This document shows, piece by piece, positions 1 to 8,654 of a stretch of DNA of 15,580 nucleotides. Each line of letters begins with the position of its first letter. Within the stretch, counting starts at the first letter, position 1. Where the stretch lies: the NCBI RefSeq assembly GCF_000003605.2, contig NW_003134865.1:30094-45673 (forward strand), written 5' to 3'. Origin of the DNA: Saccoglossus kowalevskii. Lineage: Eukaryota > Hemichordata > Enteropneusta > Harrimaniidae. The notes under the pieces are model-generated. The model was given only the letters and a program-made list of their open reading frames with translations. It did not search any database and had not been told where the DNA came from. A program made the position numbers and the translations under genes.

Positions 1-40
1 AACTTGTCAGGCTATAATTGATTTTGATCTTCTTACTATT

Positions 41-307
41 TCACTGAATATTAAACACGAAACGATGTGATTCCTCGACAGACGATATCAAATGATTTGC
101 GTATAAACCGAATGTAACATTCTTTCGTACTGTTTTGTCAAATTGTTGTTTACTGCTTCTTCGTTGATAAGATGCTATTTTTGTTAAAGCTGAGAATTCT
201 GATAGCTGTTTTGATGATGTAGAGGTAACACCGTGCGATCCTAAGCATTTTATCATTGCGGCGTTTACTATATTATCAGGTACAATGTCAAATAATTTAT
301 CTATAAT
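41..307 (-). CDS. Coding-like open frame, origin unknown
   Basis: The minus strand is open for 88 codons from 307 to a TGA at 41-43, with an ATG at 256. The composition looks more protein-like than the other stray frames here: it is polar, with many Ser, Lys and Gln, and contains strings such as IKCLGSHGV and NVTFGLYANHL. A TAG just upstream would also serve as an acceptor AG, so this could be the last exon of a gene or the C-terminal end of a transposon open frame. It lies inside the inferred upstream intron of the plus-strand gene and in the opposite orientation. I do not recognise a family, and it may be chance. Confidence 0.25.
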   Translation of the reverse strand: MIDKLFDIVPDNIVNAAMIKCLGSHGVTSTSSKQLSEFSALTKIASYQRRSSKQQFDKTVRKNVTFGLYANHLISSVEESHRFVFNIQ

Positions 308-336
308 CTATAATAATCTATACTTTTTCTCACTAG

Positions 337-565
337 CTTCGGAGAAGATGGCAAACACGCGATGGAGTTTGCTCACTTTCCCGAACTGAACGCTACTGAT
401 TGTCAGGCATTCCTACATCCCGTTATTACCTACTACAAGGACGGTGATCTTAAGGATGAACTGAAATTACCCGAGTCGTTAATGCTGAGATTCGACATTC
501 CTTTGACTCTGAACCAAAACCCAGATGTGGGAAATAATAGGCTGAGAAATTTCATCAACAAACAG
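337..565 (+). CDS. Penultimate exon of the unrecognised plus-strand gene
   Basis: The acceptor AG is at 335-336 and the donor GT at 566-567. The exon is 229 nt long: one leftover base, then 76 complete codons, ending in phase 0. The frame has no stop, while the same frame read on into the intron ends at a stop near 668. That supports the donor site used here. Confidence 0.7.
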
Positions 566-1998
566 GTAACTATAGCGACAGCCAGAACGCTTTTTCATTT
601 GCTTCATTCAAAGGTTTTTATGGCGGTCCCATCCTGCGCTAACTCAAACAAGTTACAGAATGTCAACTGACAATAAGCAACCTAAAAGACAACATAAACA
701 AAAGAATCGATATATTTTGTACACGTTACTCAATTACGTTTACTCATATTATGAAACGCTATAAAAATGTTACTAAAATAATCTTGTTAAAATCGGTGGT
801 CGTCGCGCCTCGCATGTGCGGGATACGGGTCTCGTATGAACAAAGACTTAGATTATTCTAAGAAAGATTCTCTACATGGATTCAAAAGTACATGGGACCC
901 ACTGTTTGATTCAATGGAGTTACTCTAAATTGTTTTGTTTTTTCATTTTAATTTTTACGTTGTTATGTTATTTTGTATTTGTACTGTTTTAATATCATAT
1001 AATAATAATAATAATAATACATATAAAAAAAAGACTTAGATTATTGCGCAGACGAGTTCAAAATTGAACGTTTCTAAGCTGAATTAGGTAATTACGTTGG
1101 TGAACGTGCTGTATTAAAATAATCACAAACGGCAATTGGTGCACATCGCGTCCATGTTAAAACTCGTACTGAATTGTAGAAAAAAAAAGGTTAAAAGTCG
1201 CACATACGCGACGCGACGACCACCGCCCTTTCAGATTTACTGATACGGGACTATACGATAATGATGTTATGAAATAGCGTAACAAAAATACATTTTCGGT
1301 AAAGATATTTTTCGCGTAATTTTTCAAACATTTTGATTCACTTTCGCGATATTGCAGTCAATTCGAAGCTACTTACAAGTTAGTGCCTGATTGGCTGCCC
1401 TACCCTAACACTTTAACAGATTGACCAATCAGAAAGCAGCTTACTGTAAAATGACTAATTTTCACTGGGTTTAAATTTCACTGATTTAGCATTTCAGGCA
1501 TATTCAGTGGGTTTTAAATTCACGGTTTCGTCATTTAGATAATGTGTTCTATGCTAAATTTTACATATTCACTGTGTTTTAATTTAGCGCATTTTTCCAG
1601 TCAGCGAAATAAGCAAAATTAAAACCCAGTGAATAATTATCCCCTTTACAGTATTTTTGACATTTCAAATTCTGTCCTGAAAATACGCTTCGGCTTAACT
1701 GTACAGTATTGGTGATTTGTGCCGAGATTGAGGCTCGATAAATTTTCGATGATTAAATAAATGTATTACCCGTCTCTATATACTAAACCACGATATCCTG
1801 TAATAACTCACACTGTGTACTCTCTTACAGTTGAATCTAAAGCCCGGACAACATTTGTATGAAGGATTCTTCATGGAGAAAGTGTCAGACAGAGTCACTC
1901 CCTTCACAGAGGACGAGAAAAGCAGAGTACCGGATCTTAGCGTCTTCAAGAGGTGCATTCCATTCAGCATCGACTTAAAACCAAAGCTGGCTCACTAA
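337..1998 (+). CDS. 3' part of an unrecognised protein-coding gene (two last exons)
   Basis: Two exons join in phase and end at a TAA stop. The first is 337-565, after a pyrimidine-rich acceptor ending CACTAG and before donor GTAACT. The second is 1831-1998, after acceptor TCTCTTACAG. The first exon begins with the last base of a split codon and then gives 76 codons; the second gives 55 codons and the stop. The visible C-terminus is about 131 residues, hydrophilic and mixed in charge, with no membrane segment, zinc motif or low-complexity stretch. Recognisable strings include HFPELNATDCQAF (first exon) and KPGQHLYEGFFMEKV (second exon). I do not recognise the family and name no function. Both exons are richer in G+C than the surrounding AT-rich DNA, and the composition reads as a soluble globular protein tail. 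The ATG at 362 lies inside the first exon and is probably not the start, because the frame stays open back to the acceptor. Upstream exons should lie before the window. Confidence 0.72.
842..1045 (+). mobile_element. 5'-truncated non-LTR retrotransposon 3' end with 16-bp target-site duplication
   Basis: The 16-mer AAAGACTTAGATTATT occurs at 842-857 and again at 1030-1045, framing 172 bp. The insert has the form of a LINE 3' end: a short open frame closing at a TAA (about 922-928), with FKSTWDPLFDS-like residues that resemble the aromatic C-terminus seen in L1/Tx1-type ORF2 proteins, then a T-rich 3' UTR and an ATA-repeat/A-rich tail just before the second duplicate. The tail places it on the plus strand. 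The duplication is exact, so the insertion is fairly young. Confidence 0.75.
1001..1019. repeat. AAT/ATA microsatellite
   Basis: A run of about six AAT units followed by an A-rich stretch forms the 3' tail of the truncated retrotransposon insertion. Confidence 0.8.
1444..1651. mobile_element. 208-bp MITE with CTGTAAA terminal inverted repeats and TA flanks
   Basis: The element begins CTGTAAA and ends TTTACAG, and each end is flanked by TA (1442-1443 and 1652-1653), as expected for a TA target duplication. Inside, the sub-terminal motif TTCACTGGGTTT recurs in related forms (about 1460, 1502 and 1568) and in inverse orientation as AAACCCAGTGAA (about 1622). The inverted match therefore extends well past the terminal seven bases. 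No coding frame is present, so it is non-autonomous. Elements with this ACTGTAAA...TTTACAGT design are, to my knowledge, common in marine invertebrate genomes. Confidence 0.72.
1831..1998 (+). CDS. Terminal exon of the unrecognised plus-strand gene
   Basis: The acceptor TCTCTTACAG at 1821-1830 is followed by 55 codons and TAA at 1996-1998. The exon starts in phase 0, matching the end of the preceding exon. The last residues are basic and polar (SIDLKPKLAH). Confidence 0.7.
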   Translation: MNLKPGQHLYEGFFMEKVSDRVTPFTEDEKSRVPDLSVFKRCIPFSIDLKPKLAH

Positions 1999-3440
1999 TC
2001 TTTGAACATCAAGTCACTTAATTGCACTACGAGATCCCGCGTTATGCGTTAAAACAAGACCATTCAAACAACAGTCGTAGTGGCGTTGATTTGACAAACG
2101 CGAGACCATTTTTGTGCGTTTCCGCGTGCTATACATATCACACATCGCTGCTGTTTGATTATTATTAGTAGCAGTAGCAGTGGTAGTAACTTCTGTAATT
2201 TTTATATCCGTTGAGTAACAATGTACATGGTTGATATTTGAGAATAAATAGTGCTAAAATATACTGGTAGTTATTATTTGGTGAATGCATGTTGTCATAT
2301 GTATTTGTGTTCTGAGTGAAGGAAGTACAAAAATCAGTCTCAATTATATGTCACTTGTCGCAGTGTCATCCAGTGACTTATTCTAACTCATATACTAGTA
2401 CTAACGTGATCGAGTACTGCACATTCATATAATTTCAGCAATGATGGTCGGTCATCTAACCAAAACAAAACAAGATCCAATTTAGTTTTAGCGAATTAAA
2501 CTCAAACACAATGTAACATAATCTTATTATGGGTATATACTTTCTGAATTAGCTAAAATAACATGCTAACTAAAAAGTGGGGCTTTTGCAGTCTTTATTT
2601 TACAGTTGAATATTGCACAATATAATGTTTTGACTCGCTCCACGCTTCCCTCTAAATTATGACAAACACTTAATAACGGGTAAATATTTTTAGTAATTTT
2701 GGGTTTCTCATTTCGATGTTTCGTGAAAATTTAGTTTCCAATGTAGCACTGGGGCAATATAATATCACAGTCTGGGATATTGTGCGAAATAGAACCTTCC
2801 CACAAAAGATCTAATTTCAACGTGGACCGTTTGTACACTGTCTCGCTCGCCATGCATAAAACGATGACTCGAGTAATTTTTATAAACATTTCACATCGAT
2901 GTGTATTCAGCGTCAATGTGTGTTATGCTATCATACTGAAAGTCCATGCGGAGTGAATAACGCTCAGCACTTGACATATGTGTGATAATCCCGCCCTGTA
3001 AAATAATTTCCCCCCCATACTGTCGTGTGACCTGAAAGTTGCTGTGGGCTTGCAAAAGGATTACGTCGACTAAAAAAACGGTCAAGATTTTTAGAAATAC
3101 TTGACGTACGAGCATACTAACTTAGCACTTTGGTGTTGTAAATACTCGACTACTGGACAGTGCGTTATCGCTCGCCATTACCACACGATTCTCCATTCTA
3201 TTGCACATGGCTTTCGACTAAATCTCAATAAAGTTATCGTATATTTATCGTGCGTAAGATAGCATAACTCTCTATAACTCCAGACTTAAATACAGACTTT
3301 TGTTTGTTTTTTGGTGCTTTTCTCCATAAAATATAATATTATTTGGGTGTATAAATGGCAAAGGTCGGGTTGACCGCGAAACATCCAAGATACTTGTGAC
3401 CCTTGTTTACGCCCTCTTGCGACACCAGTGATGATTGTCG
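1999..3440. other. 3' UTR and intergenic AT-rich DNA, no gene seen
   Basis: After the stop of the plus-strand gene the sequence is AT-rich. It has a short AGT/AGC trinucleotide run near 2164-2190 and several short open frames that show neither codon bias nor recognisable motifs. The frames on the minus strand at 2731-2916 and 2891-3115 look like chance. Confidence 0.5.
2243..2248 (+). terminator. Candidate poly(A) signal AATAAA of the plus-strand gene
   Basis: A canonical AATAAA lies about 245 nt after the TAA stop at 1996-1998. T- and GT-rich sequence follows within about 45 nt (GTTGTCATATGTATTTGTGT). This fits a cleavage and polyadenylation site. AATAAA is frequent by chance in DNA this AT-rich, so the call rests on position. 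Confidence 0.45.
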
Positions 3441-3504
3441 CCGGTGTGAGGTTCGGTGCGTGATGCGTTTATTGAAGGGGGGGGGCAAGGGTTATTTTCG
3501 TTCA

Positions 3505-3616
3505 ACGTAATTGCAATATTTTTTGTTCGTACTACGTAAATTGAAAAAATAAATTCCGTAATTCTGTAATCACAGGCTAGACGTACAACGTAATCGATCA
3601 AATATTTTTTTCGTAC
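3505..3616. repeat. Degenerate direct repeat, ~82-bp period
   Basis: A ~28-nt motif starting AACGTAAT, followed by a T-run and TTCGTAC, occurs at about 3505-3533 and again at about 3587-3616 with several differences. CGTAC-type words recur between and after them. A run of ten G's lies just upstream (about 3477-3486). This is probably the decayed internal part of a transposon of unknown type. Confidence 0.35.
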
Positions 3617-3892
3617 ACGATAAAAATGTGTCATTTTTCTCGGTGCGTACAAGGATTTACATCCAAATAAAAAAAATCGTAAAGAATAATCCAGGGAAAT
3701 TACATTATAGAAACTGTAAAACGACTAGATGACACAATTCACTACAAAATTGAATGTCAAGACGTAAAAGGCCCTCTAACCGAATGAAGAGCATTACGAG
3801 GGTAATATGCGCGTGCATCTCTACACACGGCTCAGCAATGGTGGAGAATTTGAACCGGAGAGCTCTTCGGACCATTCAATGTTCCTTTTTTT

Positions 3893-3975
3893 AACACTGT
3901 AAACAGTAAAAACGTCTTTTTTTCCTTGTAAATTGTAAAACGCCCTTTTTATTTCTCGTAAAACCGTACCAGCTA
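3893..3975. repeat. Short degenerate tandem repeat (~37-bp period)
   Basis: The pattern CTGTAAA..GTAAAA.CG(T/C)C followed by a T-run is seen about two and a third times: near 3896, near 3929 as TTGTAAATTGTAAAACGCCC, and near 3956 as CTCGTAAAACCGTACC. The downstream C-rich stretch (about 3975-3992), read in reverse, resembles the G-rich stretch near 3470-3490. The interval 3460-4000 could therefore be one old inverted-repeat element, though its ends are not clear. Confidence 0.35.
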
Positions 3976-4111
3976 CCCCCCTTGCCTCCCCTCTTTATTG
4001 ACTAGCTAAATTACATTCCACCATCAAACGTTAAGGTAGAAATTGGGGTTTAATAAACATTCTTTTCGATGATTTATTAGTAGCCGCGCAATATTTTTTT
4101 AAGATTTCGTA

Positions 4112-4290
4112 ATGATGGCATTGCCAGACAGCGTCAAAGGTGCCCTAGAAACACTAGTCTATACATCGCTTCAAGAATACCAATGAGAGGTCGTCGATGC
4201 GTACACTTCTGGTCGCAATGTTTTTGTGAGTGACCCCACCGGTAGCGGAAAGTCACCAACTTACCGAATTGCTTTTCTAGCTTGTTTCGC
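4112..4290 (+). pseudogene. RecQ-like helicase N-terminal fragment with in-frame stop
   Basis: Reading from ATG 4112, the frame shows the start of a superfamily 2 helicase: a Q-motif-like LQEYQ just before residue 25, then EVVDAYTSGRNVFVS and the Walker A motif PTGSGKS (4235-4255), followed by a short hydrophobic stretch (about 4268-4287). The spacing of YQ, GR.VFVS and PTGSGKS is that of RecQ-type ATP-dependent DNA helicases. A TGA at 4184-4186 interrupts the Q-motif region, at a place where a CGA-to-TGA change by CpG decay would explain it. No later helicase motif (DEAH, III-VI) follows, and the frame degrades within about 35 codons after Walker A. It is a broken fragment, probably carried by a transposon or retro-copied, and not a working gene. 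A single real exon is less likely because of the stop. Confidence 0.6.
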
Positions 4291-4884
4291 GATAACTCGG
4301 CTATCTCCATTTATACACTCACATAGCATTGATCAATCATTCTGGATTTTAAGGTCTCATGTGACTGATCCACAGTCAATGTCGCATGATCTTCTGTCAT
4401 CTTGATTATATGCAAGAGTGGCGCCCTCCATGCTCACAAATCTTAAAAGCATTTGTTTTTACGAATACAAATAAATATTTTATCAATACAAATGGTGATA
4501 ATATGAGATTCTTAATATAAATAGAAATGATGCTTCACGAATACAATTGGAGATATTACAAATACAGGGAAAGTTTATGAATATAATCTCAAAATAGTAA
4601 AAGTTTCTAACGAGTGTGCGTTGGGGAATTCTTGTTAATTTGTTTCAGTTCTAGGTTTCTGAGGAATTTGATCACTAGGACGGTGACATTTTACTAAAAG
4701 CCGGTTTCTCCCATACCTGTATACAACAAGTCATTGAAAATGACACAGTCCCCGTTAAGTTCTCTTTGTGCTTGTCATATTAAAGCGGAGGGGTTCTCGC
4801 GAGCGGGTCCTTGAAACTTGAGTTCCAAGTGGCGTATACAACAGATTGTTTATTTGCATCAAAACACGTGTTTCGTGCCATAGT
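4291..4884. other. Intergenic AT-rich DNA, nothing definite
   Basis: No sustained reading frame or clear repeat boundary is visible. Words such as ACGAATACAA and CAATACAAATGG recur loosely between 4455 and 4565, which hints at a decayed tandem repeat. Confidence 0.4.
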
Positions 4885-5395
4885 AATATGGCCAAAATAA
4901 AAACAGCCGTTATTCAGCCATCTTTGATCTGATTATGAAACACACTGATATGTATGATGTATGTGCCAAATACGAATGAAAATGGTACATAAATTGTGCA
5001 AATATAGTAGTAAGGCCAAAAAGTCAGATGGCTGTCAATTGGCCATCCTTGACCAGATTTTGAAACAAATTGTCATGGACATGCATCCTAACATCTACGT
5101 CCAAGATACCGCATAAAAAACAAGATGCCTGCCAGTCGACCATCTTTGATCCAATTGCGAAATAAATCGTCATGGACATGTATCCTAACATGTATAATCT
5201 ATGTACCAAGTTTGAATGACAACTGACAAAGCATGTCCAAAATACAACATATTCAAAAAACAAGATGGCTGCCAGTCGGCCATTTTGAATCGAATAGCTA
5301 AACCACTGCATGTGCATATGTCCCACATAGGGTATTAGACACATGCAAAGAATGAACGGAATCGTTCCACAGGATTCTGAAATATGACGTTGGAT

Positions 5396-5460
5396 AGACT
5401 GACGCACGGACAGACAGACACACGGACGGACGGACTCAGGAACTCACGGACGGTCGGGGA
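5396..5460. repeat. GACA/GGAC microsatellite, internal copy
   Basis: Imperfect GACN-type tetranucleotide runs (GACAGACAGAC, GGACGGACGGAC, GGACGGTCGGGGAC) close the first copy of the unique tail. They join directly to GGACATGTATCTTAACATG of the next unit, with no hairpin between. Confidence 0.8.
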
Positions 5461-5811
5461 CATGTATCTTAACATGTATGATCTATGTACTAAATTTGAA
5501 TGAAAACTGACAAAGCATGTCCAAAATACGACATTTTCAAAAAAACAAGATGGCTGCCAGTTGACCATCTTTGATCCAATTGTGAAATAAATCATCATGG
5601 ACATGTATCCTAACATGTATAATCTATGTACCAATTTTGAATGAAAACTTACAAAGCATGTCCAAAATACAACATTTTCAAAAAACAAGATGGCTGCCAG
5701 TCGGCCATTTTGAATCGAATCGCTAAACCATTGCATGTGCATATGTTCCACATAAAGTACTAGGCACATGCAAAGAATGAACGGAATCGGTCCAAGGGAT
5801 TCTGAGATATG

Positions 5812-5891
5812 ACTCCGGACGGACGGACGCACGGACACACAGACGGACGCACGACCACACGGACGGACGCACGACCACACGGACGGACGGA
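5812..5891. repeat. GGAC/GCAC microsatellite, terminal copy
   Basis: Tandem GGACGGACGCAC units are broken by ACACACAG and the repeated block ACGACCACACGGACGG (about 5850 and 5869). They lie between the unique tail and the terminal hairpin of the composite repeat element. Confidence 0.8.
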
Positions 5892-5903
5892 GACCGAATT
5901 ATA

Positions 5904-5938
5904 AGTCCCCGTTTTCGGACTTCGTCCGAACGGGGACT
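5904..5938. repeat. Terminal hairpin of the GGAC repeat element
   Basis: The arms AGTCCCCGTTTTCGGAC and GTCCGAACGGGGACT pair over 15 bp with a two-T bulge and a TTC loop. The hairpin marks the end of the repeat; unrelated AT-rich sequence follows at once. Confidence 0.8.
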
Positions 5939-5939
5939 A

Positions 5940-7792
5940 ATTAATAATATTTAATGTCATTCACTGGGAGAGAACCAATGTCTGCACTGACAGGTGTGCC
6001 AAATCGACATTTTCTTCTATCGACTGATTATTACATTATGCTCTGAACAAAATCTGTTCAGAAGAGATTGCACAATGCCAAAAACGATTTTCATCATTAT
6101 TATTACAGAGGAATACATTCATGTCTTGTAGGAATTGTCACTGCACTGTCTTGAATACTTGAATCTGCAAAAAAACATCATTCTATTGCTCGAAGTGTCG
6201 TTTAAAACCCCGAAATCCTCGGTCAGTGAGATGTACACTCTAAGGGTCAGCATCTTACTCGAAGTAGAAGAACAGTCTTGTGGAATTTTGTACAATCAGA
6301 GTTCATCAAAAGGATTGAGGCAACACATCGCACTTACAACATTTAATAACAAGGGGGGGAGGGTCGAAGCATTTCCAGGGGTCAATATCCAGCCCAGGTG
6401 AACCAAATAGAAATTAATCGTCCAAGATATTTATTTGATTTTTTTATACTGAATAAAACACAATAAAATATATTTCTTGCAAATTATGTTCATACCAACA
6501 CTGAATTCTTCTTCTAATTTGTTTAGAATAAATGTAATTTATCATCTTTGCTTCAGCTGTGGAACCACTCATTTGATAATTAAAAAAGTTTTAATGTCAA
6601 AACATTTTCATATTAGACTTAATCATCAGATTAAGATGCACAACTTATTTTTGAGTAAAAAATTTGAAATAACCAATCCAAAATATTGTTTTCTTTCATG
6701 ACATGTGACCGCTTTCTCTTGAGCCAGCATGAGAGATTTGGCAATGAGAGTAATAATAGAAGTTGAAAATTCTGTTATGCTTTAAAATAATAACTAAGAG
6801 TTTAAATAAATATTTTCACCAGTATTTAACACATTTCTTAAAAAAATTAAAAATGGAAAATAGAGAAAATCACTATGCAATATGAAATCGAGAAATAATA
6901 ATAAACATAATATATGCATATGACACATCAACATCCATAGTTCACTATGACTCACATAAACTCGGCTAATTTGTATTGGCTCCACTTTGATACTTAAACC
7001 ACCTGATCTGGCACATCACATGGTCTGACTGCCACATCTTGATGACATGATATCATGGTATTGTGGCCCATCACATGACCATCCACCTGGCCATATAGAT
7101 ATTTTGAAACAGATCACACAATGCATGAGCCCTGGAATATCCAAGATGCAGGTGCTGACAGAAATCACAAAAGCTGCGAGTTGCATAAAAGTTTGATGCA
7201 CGAGTTAATGAAATGATATATTAATACATATTTTTATAGACATTGACAATATGGTTCCATGCTTCAGCCACCATCACATGATGTCGTGTTTAATAACAGT
7301 TGTGCAACATACACAACATTTTATTTTACGCATGAATAACTGGGATGCTGTACGCAATGTTTTCCTTTTCGTAAAATATAAAATATTGTGTTAATGCTCA
7401 ATTAGTTATGATACTTAAATAGATATACATATTTGTAAGACTGTACATGTCTATGGAAGTTGATGCAGGATGAATCTACACACTTTGACAGACTAAAAAG
7501 CATGTGGTTCACTTCACATTTCTCACAGTTTCATTAAGGATGCTGTAGACATTCGTTTGACACATGTTAATCAAGATGGATTGTATACTTTTTTTCATTG
7601 TAAAGTGGAACACGTACAAAATTGTGATCACAGTTAACAATCTTTTGTTGACCTAAATAAAGAACCAGAAGATTGGTATTGAAATATTGATTGTGCTGAA
7701 AATCAAATTTGTCACAGAAGATTTCATAACAATTTACTTAAACATTATATCAACTATCAATCTGATTGAAATCTGATGAAGGTATGAGGCTC
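5940..7792. other. AT-rich intergenic stretch with no supported gene
   Basis: The open frames here (for example 6135-6401 plus, 6477-6701 plus, 6794-6985 minus and 7016-7201 minus) show no motif, no splice-supported extension and AT-driven composition. Four TCACATG/CATGTGA words fall at 6702, 7016, 7071 and 7274. Nothing else definite is seen. Confidence 0.5.
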
Positions 7793-8014
7793 CAATTTTT
7801 TTTATGTCCCTTTATATAATATTTATTAGTATTTTAGTTTGAATATGTTGATTTTTTGGTTTTTCTTGCCGTTAATCAGTTCTTAGAAAATCGTGTCCCA
7901 GTCGCCTCGAACTAGTTAGATTAACGGCAAGAAAAAACAAAAAAATCAATATATTCAAACAAAAATACAAATAAATATTATATAAAAGGTCATAAAAGGG
8001 TCATAAAAAAATTG
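7793..8014. repeat. Long near-perfect palindrome (foldback element)
   Basis: The left arm 7793-7877 (CAATTTTTTTTATG at the outer end, CTTGCCGTTAATC at the inner end) is matched by the reverse complement of 7919-8014 (GATTAACGGCAAG at the inner end, CATAAAAAAATTG at the outer end). The arms are 85 and 96 nt. Most of the difference is an 11-nt duplication of GGTCATAAAA in the right arm, plus a handful of substitutions. The loop is 41 nt (7878-7918) and carries a shorter AGTTC...GAACT pairing. There is no coding frame and no clear target duplication. It looks like a foldback or MITE-type element, and a transcript would form a long hairpin. It lies about 520 bp past the stop codon of the minus-strand transporter. 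Confidence 0.8.
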
Positions 8015-8533
8015 ATCAGCTATTTAACCATTGATATGCAAATTAGGAGGTATCCTCGTGCTATGCATACTATTAAAAATGTACCTGACATGATCCCTGA
8101 CATGGCTCATTGCATTACCTTGATATATGGTACCATTACCACAAACAACTATCTTCATAATAAATCCTCAGATTTGTCTCTTGTATTATTTATACTAATT
8201 AAGCTAAATTCCATCCAATCATCTCTGCACTAATATTTCTCTGCATTGGTTATTTCATATATTAAAAATAACTTCTCTGTTTATACATAGTTATTATTTT
8301 GATATGTAAGTCAATTCGATTTGGATTTTCACAATATTTGAACAAGAGTTTCAAATAAATAAATATATAACTTAGTAGGTAAAAAGAAATATTTGTTGCC
8401 ATAAACAAAGTATATACATATACAATACAATGCAGTCTATAGCATCCTTAATATAAACTAATAATAGTATAATTACAATTAATATAAAATGTGTTAAAAG
8501 CTTCATATATTAGGAAGCATATTCTCAGAGCTA
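8015..8533. other. Downstream flank / possible 3' UTR of the transporter, no gene
   Basis: Very AT-rich sequence, with AT-driven open frames only. On the minus strand this is the expected 3' UTR of the transporter. No convincing AATAAA in that orientation could be singled out close to the stop, so the transcript end is left open. Confidence 0.4.
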
Positions 8534-8654
8534 TCAACTAACTGAGGTATTTAATGAAGGAGAAGTAGAAATTAGTGTATCCATGACAACAGTTGATGTG
8601 CCAGCTAGAGATGGAAATAATCTTTTAAGTGCATCCCATGTACCAATAACAGTC
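8534..8654 (-). CDS. Terminal transporter exon
   Basis: The exon is 121 nt, after the polypyrimidine acceptor CTTTTTTTCTGTAG. It reads TVIGTWDALKRLF, then a Ser/Thr-rich cytosolic or lumenal tail (STSPSLNTSVS), and stops at TGA 8534-8536. Confidence 0.85.

Larger units (their letters stand above)
794..1225. mobile_element. Small element with ~27-bp terminal inverted repeats, interrupted by a LINE insertion
   Basis: The left end at 794-820 (CGGTGGTCGTCGCG, then a GCATGTGCG stretch) is matched by the reverse complement of 1199-1225 with about three mismatches. These GC-rich arms stand out from the AT-rich intron. Without the inserted retrotransposon piece and one copy of its duplication, the element would be about 245 bp, a MITE-like size. 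No clear target duplication flanks the arms, so the true ends may lie a few bases further out. It sits in the last intron of the plus-strand gene. Confidence 0.5.
4885..5938. mobile_element. Composite tandem-unit repeat element ending in GGAC microsatellite and hairpin
   Basis: Units of about 140 bp are anchored on AACAAGATGGCTGCCAGT. They occur near 4900 and 5023 (degenerate, shortened), 5119, 5259, 5544 and 5685, and share inner words such as GGACATGTATCCTAACATGT and GCATGTCCAAAATAC. The units at 5259 and 5685 run into a different tail (GGCCATTTTGAATCGAAT through GGATTCTGARATATGAC), which is followed by GGAC/GCAC/GACA microsatellite. The second tail ends in the hairpin 5904-5938; the first lacks a hairpin and passes back into a unit near 5459. 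No meaningful protein is encoded. Long open frames on the minus strand here come from the repeat periodicity. The elements are non-autonomous; the mobility class is unknown. Confidence 0.7.

Noticed and set aside
362-670. A complete 102-residue gene starting at ATG 362
   Set aside because: The frame is open upstream to a splice acceptor, and a good donor at 566 matches a later exon in phase. The part after 565 is intron read-through.
1384-1436. Inverted CCAAT boxes as a promoter (CTGATTGG and CCAATCAG)
   Set aside because: They lie within an intron next to a MITE, with no other promoter signal. More likely part of a repeat or coincidence.
5024-5880. Two overlapping membrane-like proteins of 127 and 181 residues on the minus strand
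   Set aside because: They are translations of the ~140-bp repeat units and the GGAC microsatellite, repeating the same peptide with the repeat period. No start context or family supports them.
6135-6401. 88-residue plus-strand gene
   Set aside because: No motif, no splice context and no neighbouring exon; composition is not distinct from other chance frames.
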